A DNA stretch of 64,000 bases, taken from Stereum hirsutum FP-91666 SS1. Lineage: Eukaryota; Basidiomycota; Agaricomycetes; Russulales; Stereaceae. The position numbers and the translations under genes are program-made. Of the stretch, positions 10,345 through 21,448 are shown piece after piece. The notes under the pieces are model-generated. The model searched no databases. It had not been told where the DNA came from and saw nothing but the letters and a program-made list of their open reading frames with translations. The stretch is taken from contig NW_006763138.1 of NCBI RefSeq assembly GCF_000264905.1, positions 1,699,254-1,763,253 of the forward strand, read 5' to 3'. The stretch's first letter is position 1, and each line of letters starts with the position of its first letter.

Positions 10345-11995
10345 CAGAAACATACCCCAAGGCTAGTAGATGAATGACGTGTTTGTTTTGGGGTTATTTA
10401 ATGACCACTTCCGCATGGTGCGTACAGCTATAAGGTTCTCCTGTGATGGACATGTTAGGCCCTCCCTGATGGACCAAAATATTGACAGCGGAGATTGACC
10501 ATAGAATTGAATATCGCACACGTGTGCTAGGATGAGAACCAGGAGAAGTACACTGGTGTACTTAGTACCCGTGATGGGACCGTTGTGGACAGCCTCAAGG
10601 TATTAGGACGCGAGTGTCATCATTACTAGATTAAAGCAGCTGCTCTTCAGCGCTACCACCAACGCCGAGACGAAGATTACTCCACGCTTGCCAGAACCCA
10701 AAATGCGCTCCTACCAGCAGTCTATCGGGACCGCTGACGGCTCACGACTTGCATCACACACAGCTAATCGCCGAGCTAGCCCTCTACTGTGGCAGTCCAA
10801 CCTAGGACCAAATATACACGCTAAATACGTTGATTATTATCACATAGAGACATGACCTGAGTATGAAATGTAAATATAAAGGTGCTGAAAAGTTCGCGCA
10901 GAAATCGGACAAACGGATCTGGACACTGTTTGCTTGGGAACCGAAGTCAACTGAAACACTGTGAGGCTGCCCAAGATGATAGCAGATTCGAAATGATTGA
11001 TCTCAAAGAAGCAGTTGTTGAAGTGGCCTGCCTTCAAGCGCATGATTTGGAAGGGGAAGACGAGGCGGAAGAACGTAACAAGAAGAAAGAACCTCAGGCT
11101 GGAATTCGAAACAACAGTCTTCCGATCCTAACAACCGCAAACAGGCGCAAGCAAGCCACCCCGCCGCCACGTGGCGTATGGGCCTTCGCTATCACTTCCC
11201 ATGATGTCCCATGAGCGTAGGCTGTGCCTTCTGCTCAACTCGAATCTTCTGATTATAATCATAGGCATCCACCGACCATGACTGTGAGGAAGCCACCATT
11301 GATCACCTTGTCGACAAAAACTCGAAGATGATTGGTACGACTCGGAGAAGTGCACATACCGCACGGCTTCAAGTTGTGGTCCTAGCGCCAGTGACTCCCC
11401 TTCTACTATAATTTCTTCGTTCATCAGTCTGATGGGGTGAATGAGGGCATCTTTTTAGGAAGAAAATGCTTCCCTCTCCGATCAATGTACGTTCTTTCGT
11501 CATGTCATTGTGCCGGACGGTGGACGTGGTGTGTGGCGCGCCCTCGCTAAGGTTGCGAACAGGTGAGACCTGCTGTCAAGATTTGTCTCTGGCACTGGTA
11601 GGAACAATAGCGCTGCCATCTAGGAAGCTCAAGACCATTCATGGGCGCGTCTATCTCGTAGGGGCCCGCTTTGTCCTATTCTTAGACGCTGACTGGCCTC
11701 TATTTTGCTGTTTACGTGTCTCACTCTATTCTCAAGGCGCGGGCACCACGCCACCCACACAGCGTAGGCACTGTACCATGGAGATCTCGGTCGCCTTCGA
11801 TACGATACGTAAGTACATGAAAGACCTCTCTCTCATACGCTCAGGTGCCGCCACCCGCACGCTATAAAGCGTGTGCGTTCAAACAGGCTGCCAGCATCCT
11901 CCTTCATCCCCACTCGCATCGTTCGTAGCCTGATCCATCCTCTCCATCTCACGCACAGTCCAGAACTGGAGCACCAAGCACCTCTTTTCACCATT
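10345..11995. other. Intergenic region
   Basis: No convincing gene. It carries dispersed-motif copy 3 (11124-11146). The open frames at 10882-11214 and 11466-11867 lack recognisable features. The final part is the promoter and leader of the gene starting at 11996. Confidence 0.45.
11124..11146 (+). repeat. Dispersed motif, copy 3
   Basis: GATCCTAACAA, then CCG and CAAACA; see the copy at 1206-1228. Confidence 0.45.
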
Positions 11996-12997
11996 ATGAC
12001 CCCCCGACAAACCCTAGACAACATTTTCCCTCCACCGATGGCTCCGAGCGACAGCACCTTAAGGACTCAGATGTCTCGGTCGCGGTCCCTGAAGTCACGT
12101 CAAAGTTCTCTCGCCTCTCTCGCCTCTTCGGTCTATCCCAGCCGTACGAATACACCAAGCAGCGAGGGCCAAGGTCCGGCTCGGTCCATGACTCCCAGCA
12201 GTGTCAGCGCGATCTCTACCATTGGGTCAGATCTTATTGGATCGCGCTCTTCGTCTTTCTCTTCGTCCACTATTGAAGGACATCCCAGTCCGGCTCTATC
12301 CACGACTCCTACCCTTAGTGTGGCCTCCACCGTCTCTGATCTTGCTACGATTCGCGGATCGCCTTCTATGGGCAGCATCTCTTCTGCTTCGTTCGCTGTC
12401 GAACCAGCTCCGTATAACCTTGGTTCCTCGGGTGACAAGCTTGACGCATCCACAATATGGATGCTCCAAAACCCCGACCCGACGATTGGACCTGCCGATG
12501 AGTCGCCACGCTACACTACACTCAATGCGCTCGAGCTGGACATAATCAAGTTCACGCCCCGATATTACGACCTCCTCAGCCAGTACATCACCGACGAACC
12601 GACGGGCTGGTCATGTCCCGCCCAAGCCGACCAACCCGGGCCTCTCCCATACTTTGATTTTAGGACCGCGACGTTCGAGGATACATTGGAAGAGAAGAAC
12701 TTGTTCGCGGAATTTTTGTTGGGGCACCTCTTTCCTGAAGACTTGGGAGTATACTCGTTCCCGATGTTCGAGGAAGTGTGGCCGATCACCAGGGTCATCT
12801 ACAACTTAAATTTCGAGAACAGGAAAATTGGTTTCAAATGGTGGTTGTTCGATAATGAGGAAACATACGCTGCCAGGGGGGAGATCTTAGATGCCGATGA
12901 TAGAGTGGAGGGCGGCGTGGTTCAGTTTCGGAAGTGGATAGGGACGATGTTGTTTTTGCACGGTGAGGACCTCGGGCGGGCCCACCGCTTTTGCTGA
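11996..12997 (+). CDS. Orphan protein with Ser-rich N-terminus and aromatic-rich C-terminal domain
   Basis: A single exon of 333 residues. The frame is open from 11873, but the ATG at 11996 (MTPRQTLDNIFPPPM) best fits protein-like composition. Residues up to about 150 are Ser/Thr-rich, probably disordered and basic at the start. The C-terminal 170 residues look folded: LDIIKFTPRYYDLLSQYI, NLFAEFLLGHLFPEDLG, FPMFEEVWPITRVIY, then FKWWLFDNEETYAARGEIL and QFRKWIGTMLFLHG. This block resembles the C-terminal block of the protein at 17753-20576 (WDLFEKFWMETRVVMD), so the two are probably distant paralogues. No function can be assigned. Confidence 0.6.
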   Translation: MTPRQTLDNIFPPPMAPSDSTLRTQMSRSRSLKSRQSSLASLASSVYPSRTNTPSSEGQGPARSMTPSSVSAISTIGSDLIGSRSSSFSSSTIEGHPSPALSTTPTLSVASTVSDLATIRGSPSMGSISSASFAVEPAPYNLGSSGDKLDASTIWMLQNPDPTIGPADESPRYTTLNALELDIIKFTPRYYDLLSQYITDEPTGWSCPAQADQPGPLPYFDFRTATFEDTLEEKNLFAEFLLGHLFPEDLGVYSFPMFEEVWPITRVIYNLNFENRKIGFKWWLFDNEETYAARGEILDADDRVEGGVVQFRKWIGTMLFLHGEDLGRAHRFC

Positions 12998-13762
12998 GGG
13001 TGGTCGTCCGGATTTCTAGCCATGTATATCAACTGGGTGGTCTGTTCCAATCCACTATCTTCCATGATTTCTCTTCTTCCTGTATACCGGTTACATGTAT
13101 AGATATGTCGGCTGGGTGATGGTGTTCTTCAATGATCAGTATATTTCTTGCGTACGCACGTCTTCGGTCCAGCATACACGTCGTTCCTTTGGCCGTGACA
13201 GCATATTACTGCAAACAAAATAAAATTGTACGGCATAGGTACTGGTATACAAAAACACAACGAAGTGGTAAAAAGATGAGCAAGACGAAGACTGTGGCGT
13301 AAGACACATGAAACGGGAGAGGGGTGCGCTAATGAAAGGAAAGTTGAATGGTGTCAATTGTGGTAGTACAGCAATGATCAGTAAACGATAGGTACCCAGG
13401 AGATGGTAACTGAAAAGAGATGGAAAGGACTGCATGTGGAAATAAGTTACCGAAGTGCTATGGGAACAAGGATGAGAGGTGAGGTGATATAGAGAGAAAT
13501 AGCTACAAGGATAGATGAACGGCCGTGATCGTGATTGGACATGAGAATAAACTAGGTATCGTCGGCGACTGCGAGTCTGTGTGTCGACCTGACGTCGAGC
13601 CAGGAACTGCCGCTACAACAGATGAGCAAGGAATAGAACCAGAAAAATAGGAGGAAGGTTACAAGGCAGAGAAGATCAACGACAGCATAACAATATGCAC
13701 AATGCACTTCCAAATATTCATGGATGCGGCACTTTTAGATTACCTCGTCTTTGATTCCTCAC
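12998..13762. other. Intergenic region between convergent genes
   Basis: 3' flanks of the genes at 11996-12997 (plus) and 13763-16740 (minus). No gene seen; the minus-strand frame at 13136-13435 is not convincing. Confidence 0.5.
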
Positions 13763-16740
13763 TTACGTTCCCCACCGGTCCACACTCCGGCTCCGAACGT
13801 CCTTCAACACACCCGTCGCCGTCGTCCCCCTCTCCGTCGACCTCCTCCTCATTCCGAGTCTCATTCCTCCTCCCATCTCGCTCGCACCCTCGTCCCTTTC
13901 TCTCTCCCTCTCCCTCTCTGGAGACACCGACACCGACCCCCTCGCCACGACCTTGCTCATCGCCGAAACTGGCGTGTTATGGCTCGATCGCCTGCTGAGA
14001 ATCCATCCACGGGGAGAAGTGCCAGGCGCAGAAGATCCAGCAGGCGTGGTCCCCGTCGACCCAGACGTAAAAGGCGGCGTGCTTCCGGATCTACGTCCCC
14101 TATTGACGTTGACGACAGAATTGGTGGGAGGAATGGCCCGTGCTTCAGCTTCGGGGACGTCGTTCGACCGGGACCTAGACGTCGACGTCCTCTGGCTCAT
14201 CCTTCTCCTGCGCCCTCTGGCCACCGATTGTGACTGTGAAGACCTCGCCGGAGAAGCCGAGTCCGAATCGTTCAACATCCATCTCGTATTCGGGCTACCG
14301 TCCTCGCCATCGTCGACTTCGCCCTCATCTACCGCTTCGAGTCCGAAGTCTCGGAAACCTTTCCTTCCTCTGGATGGATCCCTCTGTGACGGCTCCAGAG
14401 CCCCAGACTCAGACTCAGATTCGGGTATAGCAAAGGAAGTGTAACCCAGTTTGTCCAACCCGTCAACTCCGTCCTTCGGCGTCATCGGTGCCACACTGGG
14501 ACTAGGAGATGCGGGAGACGTTTTACGGCCTGGAATGTTGATTCCGCTATTCATATTCGTGCCATCAGCGAGGGCGTGCCTGTGAGAGCGTCCGCGCTCT
14601 GGAGAAGGCGAAAATTGGGTGAGTTTGTGAAGATTAGGGAGGGGAGAAGGGGGATATTCGTTGGAGGATGAGGCGGTAGCGTCCGCGGCTTGTACGAGTG
14701 GTGTCACGGACGATGCGAACGAACGTAGAGGTTGAGGAGAGGGCGGAGGGATAATTTCTCGGTCTTGCGGAAGAACGCTGACATTGCTCAGCGGACTTCT
14801 CTTCGATATGGAGCGAGATCTCGAGACGGATAGATGAGCATGGACAGGACTATGAAGTGGTGAGGTAGAAGTCCTCCGCGAGGGCATCCTCGTCTTCGAC
14901 TCTTGAATGCCGCCAGCTTCGGACTCGTCATCTTCATACTCGCATTCAAACTCTTCCGGAGCATGTAACGGTGCTGACGCACTGCCCGAAGGGGACATCG
15001 ACCCGTAGGAATCGTCTGAGAACACACTACCAGATCTCTTCCGATTTCTGCTCATGCTCCTCATCCTCGCCTCCTGGACGACTCTCTCGATCTCGATCTC
15101 CGTCCTCTCTTCATCCACCCCTCCTCCGTCAATATCTTCGCCTCTCCATCCCACGCTCCATCCCACCTCATCTACCATGGCAATATCCCACCTATCTGCT
15201 ACATTCGCTGTCAGACACCCCACCAACACCTTCTCTGCCCCCTTGCCGACTTCCTTCGGCATATCGAAGACACCTTGAATATTCACGTTATTCAACATAA
15301 AGGTATTAGCATCGATGACCCAAGTGAAGAACACGTACCGTGTAGAATTTTCATCTGCAGTCTCGGCTCGAAGCTATCCTGGAAGGGAAGCCGGCCTTCT
15401 AACAACGCGTAAAGCATCACGCCCAGGGCCCAGATGTCTTGGGCCGGATATGGGCGGTAGGGATTTGAAGGTGACGGAGGGTGGAGCAGTTCTGGAGCGG
15501 CGTATGGGAGCGAGCCAGGTGGGAGTTCGTATTGTTGGTGTGTTTGCGACGAAGTGGGCGCGGTGGCGGTATACGGTGACGCTTGGATGGAAGGTAGAGG
15601 AGACGAGTTACGATGCCGAGGACCGGAATGATGACGGAGTAAAGAGAGGTGGGTCGGTAATTTCGAGTTGTTCGATTGCCTTCTCGAGTGGATGGCTTGC
15701 ACCGCTGTGGCGCTTTTTTCCATCGTGACCGATCGCTGTCTGCGCACCAACAAGGGGTCCGTCCCGAGTGCGACGTCGTCCTCCCGAATCTCGCCTATCT
15801 TGCTGGCCATCCCAAAGTCCCCGATCCTGCACACGCCCATTTCATCGACCATCACATTCTCTAGTTTCAGGTCCCCGTGCACGAGACCCGCAGTTTCATG
15901 CAGATACCGCACGCCCCGCACGACCTGCCTGAACATCATGCCCGCGTCGTCTAGCGGCACCCTTCTCTTACCCTGACCATCCACCTGCGCCCTCCGTAGG
16001 ATATCAAAAAGGGAACCAGCTGGGCAATAGAGCATGAAGAAGAAGTCGGCATAGGGGGTCGAATGGTAGCGAAAGAGGGGTAGTATGTGTTCGTGCGAGA
16101 GGGATGACCAAATATTGGATTCGTGGTCAAGACGAGTACGAGCGAGGGATGGGTTCGAGGAAGAGTCCAGCGAGGACCGGCGTACTATTTTGACGGCAAC
16201 TGTGTGGCTGACTCCAGCACTCGAGGCTGAGGGGGATAGCAAAGGGGTGGCACGACGAATAATGCTGAAGCCCCCGTAGCCGATAATTGCGCCAAGTCTG
16301 TATTCGGCAACCTCTGCACCTTCGTCGTCAGGGAAAGTTGTTGGCATGGATGAGATAGATGCGACGGAGGCAACTGGGCTGAAAGCAGAGAGGAACATGG
16401 CAGCGGGGGACATGGAACTGTCCATGCTGGCGGGAAGCTCATCATGAATTGGTTCGGGAGCAGAGGCAGCGACCGGGGCAAGGTCTTGTTCAAGAAGTTG
16501 TCGAGAAAGAAGCTGGTCGGCATCTTGCTCGTCTGAGTTGTACTGATGATGATGATGAGCGAAGGGGTGTGGATGCACTGCGTCTTCATCTTTGTGCTCG
16601 AGCTGTGTGCTGTCCGTGAAGATCCAGGGTATACTCGAACGAGCAGACGATGAATGAGAAGTCGGCGTGTGGGAAGCTGAAGATGACGACGAGTAGGTTG
16701 ACGGAGTAGGGCGGCTGTCAATAATAGACTGGGCGAGCAT
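13763..16740 (-). CDS. Ser/Thr protein kinase with HGD catalytic motif and long disordered tail
   Basis: Two exons, 15339-16740 and 13763-15273 (65-nt intron), encode 970 residues. The N-terminus is Ser/His-rich. The kinase domain begins near residue 147: glycine loop GYGGFS (154-159), VAVK with the ATP-binding Lys at 184, catalytic loop HGDLKLEN (288-295), DFG (308-310) and APEL (415-418). The usual HRD arginine is replaced by glycine. About 105 residues, rich in Ser and basic residues, separate DFG from APE, against 20-30 in typical kinases. Past LPFQD and the end of the lobe (CLTANVADRWD), some 430 residues are Ser/Arg/Pro-rich with many possible phosphosites. It is likely a CAMK-like signalling kinase; the exact orthologue is not identified. 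Confidence 0.85.
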
Positions 16741-17752
16741 CGACGTGTTCTTTAATGAGCGAAGTCGAAGCTCCTGTACTGATCAGTTAAGCAATCTTTT
16801 TGACAAGAGTTCTAGCGTTTCTCGACAATGAGCAGCCTGAGAGAGAGGATATCAGGGATATATGAGCAGAAGCCAAGAGTCGCCAGAGGTGGTGGTAGGA
16901 AGCAAGGAGATCTTGGAGCTTGGAGTCGACTCAGCGCAGGAGGAAAGCGACGCGGAACCGACCCCAGGAAATCCCATAATCTGAGCAATTTGTCATCGGA
17001 CCCGCGAAGGTCCGAAGGTGGCTGTGCTCCGATATAATGAATTTAAACGCCATCCGCCGGAGTTCCGTCTGATCACCCGAGCTGTGGCCCACGAAGTTCG
17101 GACCCAAGTAAGTTAGTGGCGGGTCTGCATTTTCTCAAGGGAGAATGTGAACGGGGCTCACCGTCAGCAGGTTGTACAATTATGGACGGTTAAAGCTGTA
17201 GTCTTTTCCGACTGATTTTTTCTAATCTTTTATACCACAGGGCCCGTATCGATATGACCTGAATATTTACGACTCGCACCGGTTCAAGCCAACTTGTGGT
17301 GGAGAGCCGTGAGAGGCAGAGGTCGATGATGGCGGTTGGGGACAAGGGACAAAGCAATCCGTAGACCGTCGGGGAGAGCGGACTTCTTTATATATGTTGT
17401 TGCAACTCACGAAGCATCGGAAGTTCGAGACTGTGGCGTGTTGATGACGTCTTCTTGCGAGAGGGCGAGCTTATGAGACTCAGACTTTGCGCAGATGGAA
17501 GAAGCGTAACCGAATGGACCGCAAGCGCTCTTTAGGTTAGGAATGATCAGCGGTATATGTACAGGAATATTCTACGGAAAGCGAATACTTGGTAGGGTTC
17601 AGAACCAGCCAGACAAAAATAAGATGTAAATTCGAATACTTGGAAAGTAGAGTCTACTCCGGGATGAGAGGGCGTATGGCAAGATGTGTATACGATGGAG
17701 CGACAATACGGTGCTGCGGGAGAAAATATATACAAGTACCACGGGATGGTAA
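16741..17752. other. Intergenic region
   Basis: Promoter and leader of the kinase (minus) and 3' flank of the gene at 17753-20576 (minus). No other gene recognised. Confidence 0.5.
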
Positions 17753-20576
17753 CTACACTACTAAATCGTCGAACGGTGAAGTTCCATGAGCACGCAATAA
17801 AACGTTCATCCACTCCACATATCTTCTCTCCCTCTCCATACGCTCCTGGCACTTTCTTAAGGTGTCGGGCCGCGTATACCCTGAAAGATATATTTTCTCG
17901 TCCTTCTGATGCCTCTCATGAATAGCCTGCATCGTTTGTCGAAGTATGGCCAGCCTTTGACCTCTCCAACTGTCCATAACAACCCTTGTCTCCATCCAAA
18001 ATTTTTCAAACAAGTCCCAATACCGACCCAGCTCTGACTCATTAGAGATCCCCAAACATGGAAACAAGAACGCCGCCAACAGCGCATGCTGCCTCGCAAC
18101 TTCGATCAGCGGGGGCGGAAAAGGGGAGTTGAAGCGGCAGGCCGGTAGCCCTACGACTTGTGAAGGATGTTCGTAGTAGGTCCGTTCATGAGGTAAAACG
18201 AGCGACTCGAGGTTCGGGAAGGACGTGACCTGGGCCCAATCGTCAGAGCGGAGACTGGGGACGACGTCGTCGAGAGCCGGCTTAGATAGCTCGTAGAAAT
18301 TCTCGGCAAAAGGCAAGGGTGCACGCCTTGGCTTTTGCTGCATTTCGCATCGTTCGAACTCCAACCATTCCGGTGAGGTCCAAAAAGATGGATCCTCCAC
18401 AGGATATGCGTCGCCGGCAGCAATAGACTCACTCGAACCGGGGGGTGTCGCTGTCGCATCGGCAAGTGCAGCCTCAATCGAAGCCACGTCGTCGAAATCG
18501 CTAGCCTCTGAAGATATCGGTGGGGAAGCGAGGGAGTCCAACGTCTGGGGAGTTGGGTAGTCAAGATGGGCATGGTCAACGGAGGTGGTGTCGTGGTCCG
18601 CGACAGCACTACTCGAGCCGAGCAAAGCTAGCAGTACCGCTGTGGCATCAATAGGCGCAGCGTCAGTCGAAGCCACGCTGCCATCGTCACCAGCCTGTAA
18701 AGATATCGGCGGGGAAGCAACGAAATTCGACGTCGGAGGAATTGGATCAAGATGGGCATCGTCGGCGCAGGTCGTGTCATGGTCTGCCACAGTGCTACCA
18801 GGGGTCGAAGGCCCGAGGCTGGGTTCTCCAGTGGATTCGCGCTGAGACATCTCTAAATGATCGTGAGATAGGTCTTGTTGAGGCTGAGGAGATTCTAGAT
18901 CTAGAGACGGAGCCAAAGGGAAATGCAAAACAGCAGGAGAGGGGGCAGGAGAGGGAAGAGGGCTTGGGAGCGAGTCGGCGTTGATGACGTGACGTGCGAG
19001 AGGCGAAGGCCGCTTAGGGGCCTGCTTATGCTGGAAGTAACTCTGGAATTGCTGGTGGTGATTACGCTTCTGTTGAACTCGATGACGGGCGATAACTGGT
19101 ATGACGCCTTTATGCCGGACCCGAGGTTTCTGCGCCTGGGGCAGGCGAAGCTGGGAGCTGGAACGGACAAGGGGGATATTGGCGGGGCGGCGGTTATGTG
19201 GAGGAGCTGATTGTCTAGTCGCAAGATTCTGTATGGGAGAGTCTAAGGAAATCGATGGGTGGGGAGAACGTGCAGACGACGCCTGAGGTCGCTTTTGTAC
19301 TGAAGACGACTTAGGATCGGCCGATTCCGGTGACACGGCAACAGGGGTCGGTGCGCTTTGTGCCTTTATGAGCGAAGATCATAGATGACACCCAAGTCAG
19401 TGCGGGAACAACAGCGCTTGGAAAGAAAGGGAACAATAAAAAGAGGCGGGACGAACCTGACGAATGCTTTGACCTTTCGAAGCCTCCACATTACTTATCC
19501 GCAGCGAGACCCCTCGCGACAACACGGCGGCCTTCTTGAGTTCAGCACTTGAATCCCTCTTCTCTTGTGCCTACCCATTGCAGGGCCCAAGCGTCAGATC
19601 GCGATACGGACAAGAAAGGGACAAATAGACGCACATCCTCAGGCTGAGAGGGTAAGGCTTTCCCCTGGTTCCCTTTCGTCATCTTTCGCGGCCGGTCTTC
19701 GTCCTCCGGACTGGCAGGCGATGGGTATGATTTCGAAGGGGAGTGGGCAGTCGGTTCGTTGTTGTCGAGCACGATGGGGTCGGTCCTGCTACGTCCTTGA
19801 TGATCATCCTGAGATGCCTTCCGCTTCCTACCGCCGTTATCTGTCGATACATCTGGCGAGCCCCCAGAAGAGGGAAGAGTGCGAGTGATTCGCAACGACG
19901 ACGGTCGAGGTCGAGAAAGCTGGTGTGGTGATGGTCCAGGCAGATAGCCCTTCACACTGGCAAGCCATTCCGGTGAGGCCCACCGCCCAGCCTTGACCCA
20001 TGCCTCCAGCTTTGGCTGGAATAGCTCGAATATCTTGATGAACTCGCTCCAATTCCTGGTCGCCAGACCTTCCTGGTATCGCTGAGCACAGTATTTAGAC
20101 ACGATGGACCAAAACAACGATATATGTCTGAAGTGCGGGTGTTCCCATGAAGGCAAGGGAGGGAGAAAATCTGCCCATTTATCCGTTTCACAGGCTTTGA
20201 GAAGGGTGACGAAGAATGCGGTGTCCGGAGCAGAAGTCAGAGTTGTTGTTGATGGGGCAGCGATAGGGACGGTAGGGGGAGATTGAAGGATTTGCGAATG
20301 AGATGGTTGTCCAGCTCCTCGAGGAGGTTGGCCGTTGAGCGAAAGCACATTCATGAGTGTATTTAACACGGATGAGTACACTGTATGGCTGGGTAAAGGC
20401 TGAAGCCGGGGATAGAGCAGATGGGGGTGAATCGAGACGGAAGGGGCAGAAGTGTGTCGCGGAGAGGAGCAGGGCCCAGCGCGTGTCAAAGGTCCATGCA
20501 CCGGGTTTGCCACGAGGCGAGGCACGGTCCTGGGGTCCATTGGATATTGTGTTCCGCTTTCGGAGTGCCTGCTCAT
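17753..20576 (-). CDS. Orphan 888-residue protein with internal duplication
   Basis: Exons 19635-20576, 19457-19570 and 17753-19363. The introns of 64 and 93 nt join in phase 0, so what look like two genes is one. The start MSRHSESGTQY at 20576 is the first ATG of the frame; there is no ATG at the apparent start of the third exon. Residues 120-215 form an ordered block (TAFFVTLLKACETDKW, LFWSIVSKYC, ASPEWLASVKGYLPG). A Lys/Ser-rich linker follows, with KRKAS as a possible nuclear signal. The middle carries two 62-residue direct repeats. The C-terminal 200 residues are ordered (FWTSPEWLEFERCEMQQ, HALLAAFLFPCLG, WDLFEKFWMETRVVMD, RRYVEWMNVLLRAHG) and resemble the gene at 11996. Function is unknown. 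Confidence 0.7.
18422..18793 (-). repeat. Two 186-bp direct repeats inside the coding region
   Basis: Unit 1 (18608-18793) starts TVADHDTTCADDAHLD and unit 2 (18422-18607) starts AVADHDTTSVDHAHLD. Both continue with an ASPPIS motif and an Asp/Ala-rich segment, in frame. This is a diverged tandem duplication of 62 codons. Confidence 0.75.
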
Positions 20577-21448
20577 TGTTCTCCTTCGGGAGTAACCGAG
20601 CACGCCTGTTTGAGAAAGGCAACCTGATACAAAACGACACACGCGTTCGCCACTTGTCGATATCAGTCCCGTGAAGTTTTTCCGCCATTATACATTGAGA
20701 AATATAGAACACACTGACCCCAATCTGTAGCGCCGTCGTCTTCATGTTGCTCGTCACGACCGTTATCAAGGATTGTCTGCGCATTGGCCGCACTGTTGAT
20801 ATGGCCCAAGCACGCACTGTGCCGCTGGAGAGAGCAGATGTCTGCCCATCACTGTTGTATAGTGATGAAAAAAAAAGGTAGATGCGCTAAGTATGTCCTG
20901 CGCGATCAAGTTACGGAGGCGAGTACTTAGACAGAGCAATCATCAGTGACTCGGAATTGTGGCCCGAGGCGCCACACACGGCGATGGTTGTTTGCGCTTG
21001 TTAGGATCCGACGACGTCGGCCCTAAGTTTGAGCCTTTCATCAAAGCGCCAATCTTCCATGACCAAACCACAAGCCAAACCCCGATGGAATAGTCACACA
21101 TCTTTCATTGCCTTCATGTCCATTCTGTTTCCTTCTCCGAGATGAGGAGTACCAAGCATCTGATTTTCTTGTCATATTGACCTCACCCTTCGGGCGTTGA
21201 CTAACACAGCGCCGTGAGTGCGTTTGGTACCTGAGGCTGTCAAGCGCTGTGCCTCGCTGTGCATGGCATTTTCGTGTGGACATGTTACTCGCGCTCACGC
21301 CGACGGCGTTAATATAGCTTTCGTCACCTGCTGTAGCACTCAAGAGCTGCGAATACCCTGTTTATGTACTGTATCTTCGAGAGAATCGATAATATACTCT
21401 TCCCCTGGACCTATAGTGAATAAACGTACATATAAGCACCTATTTGAC
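20577..21448. other. Intergenic region
   Basis: Promoter of the preceding minus-strand gene and 3' flank of the methyltransferase. It contains dispersed-motif copy 4. Confidence 0.45.
20986..21008 (-). repeat. Dispersed motif, copy 4
   Basis: On the minus strand: GATCCTAACAA, GCG, CAAACA; see the copy at 1206-1228. Confidence 0.45.

Noticed and set aside
13751..15300. Plus-strand Ser/Pro-rich frames opposite the kinase tail
   Set aside because: They are mirror images of a Ser/Arg-rich coding strand and lack independent features.
19336..19635. A gene boundary separating 17753-19336 from 19542-20642
   Set aside because: Two in-phase introns and a strongly coding 38-codon exon (AQEKRDSSAELKKAAVLS...) link the parts, and the apparent starts of both open frames are GTG, not ATG.
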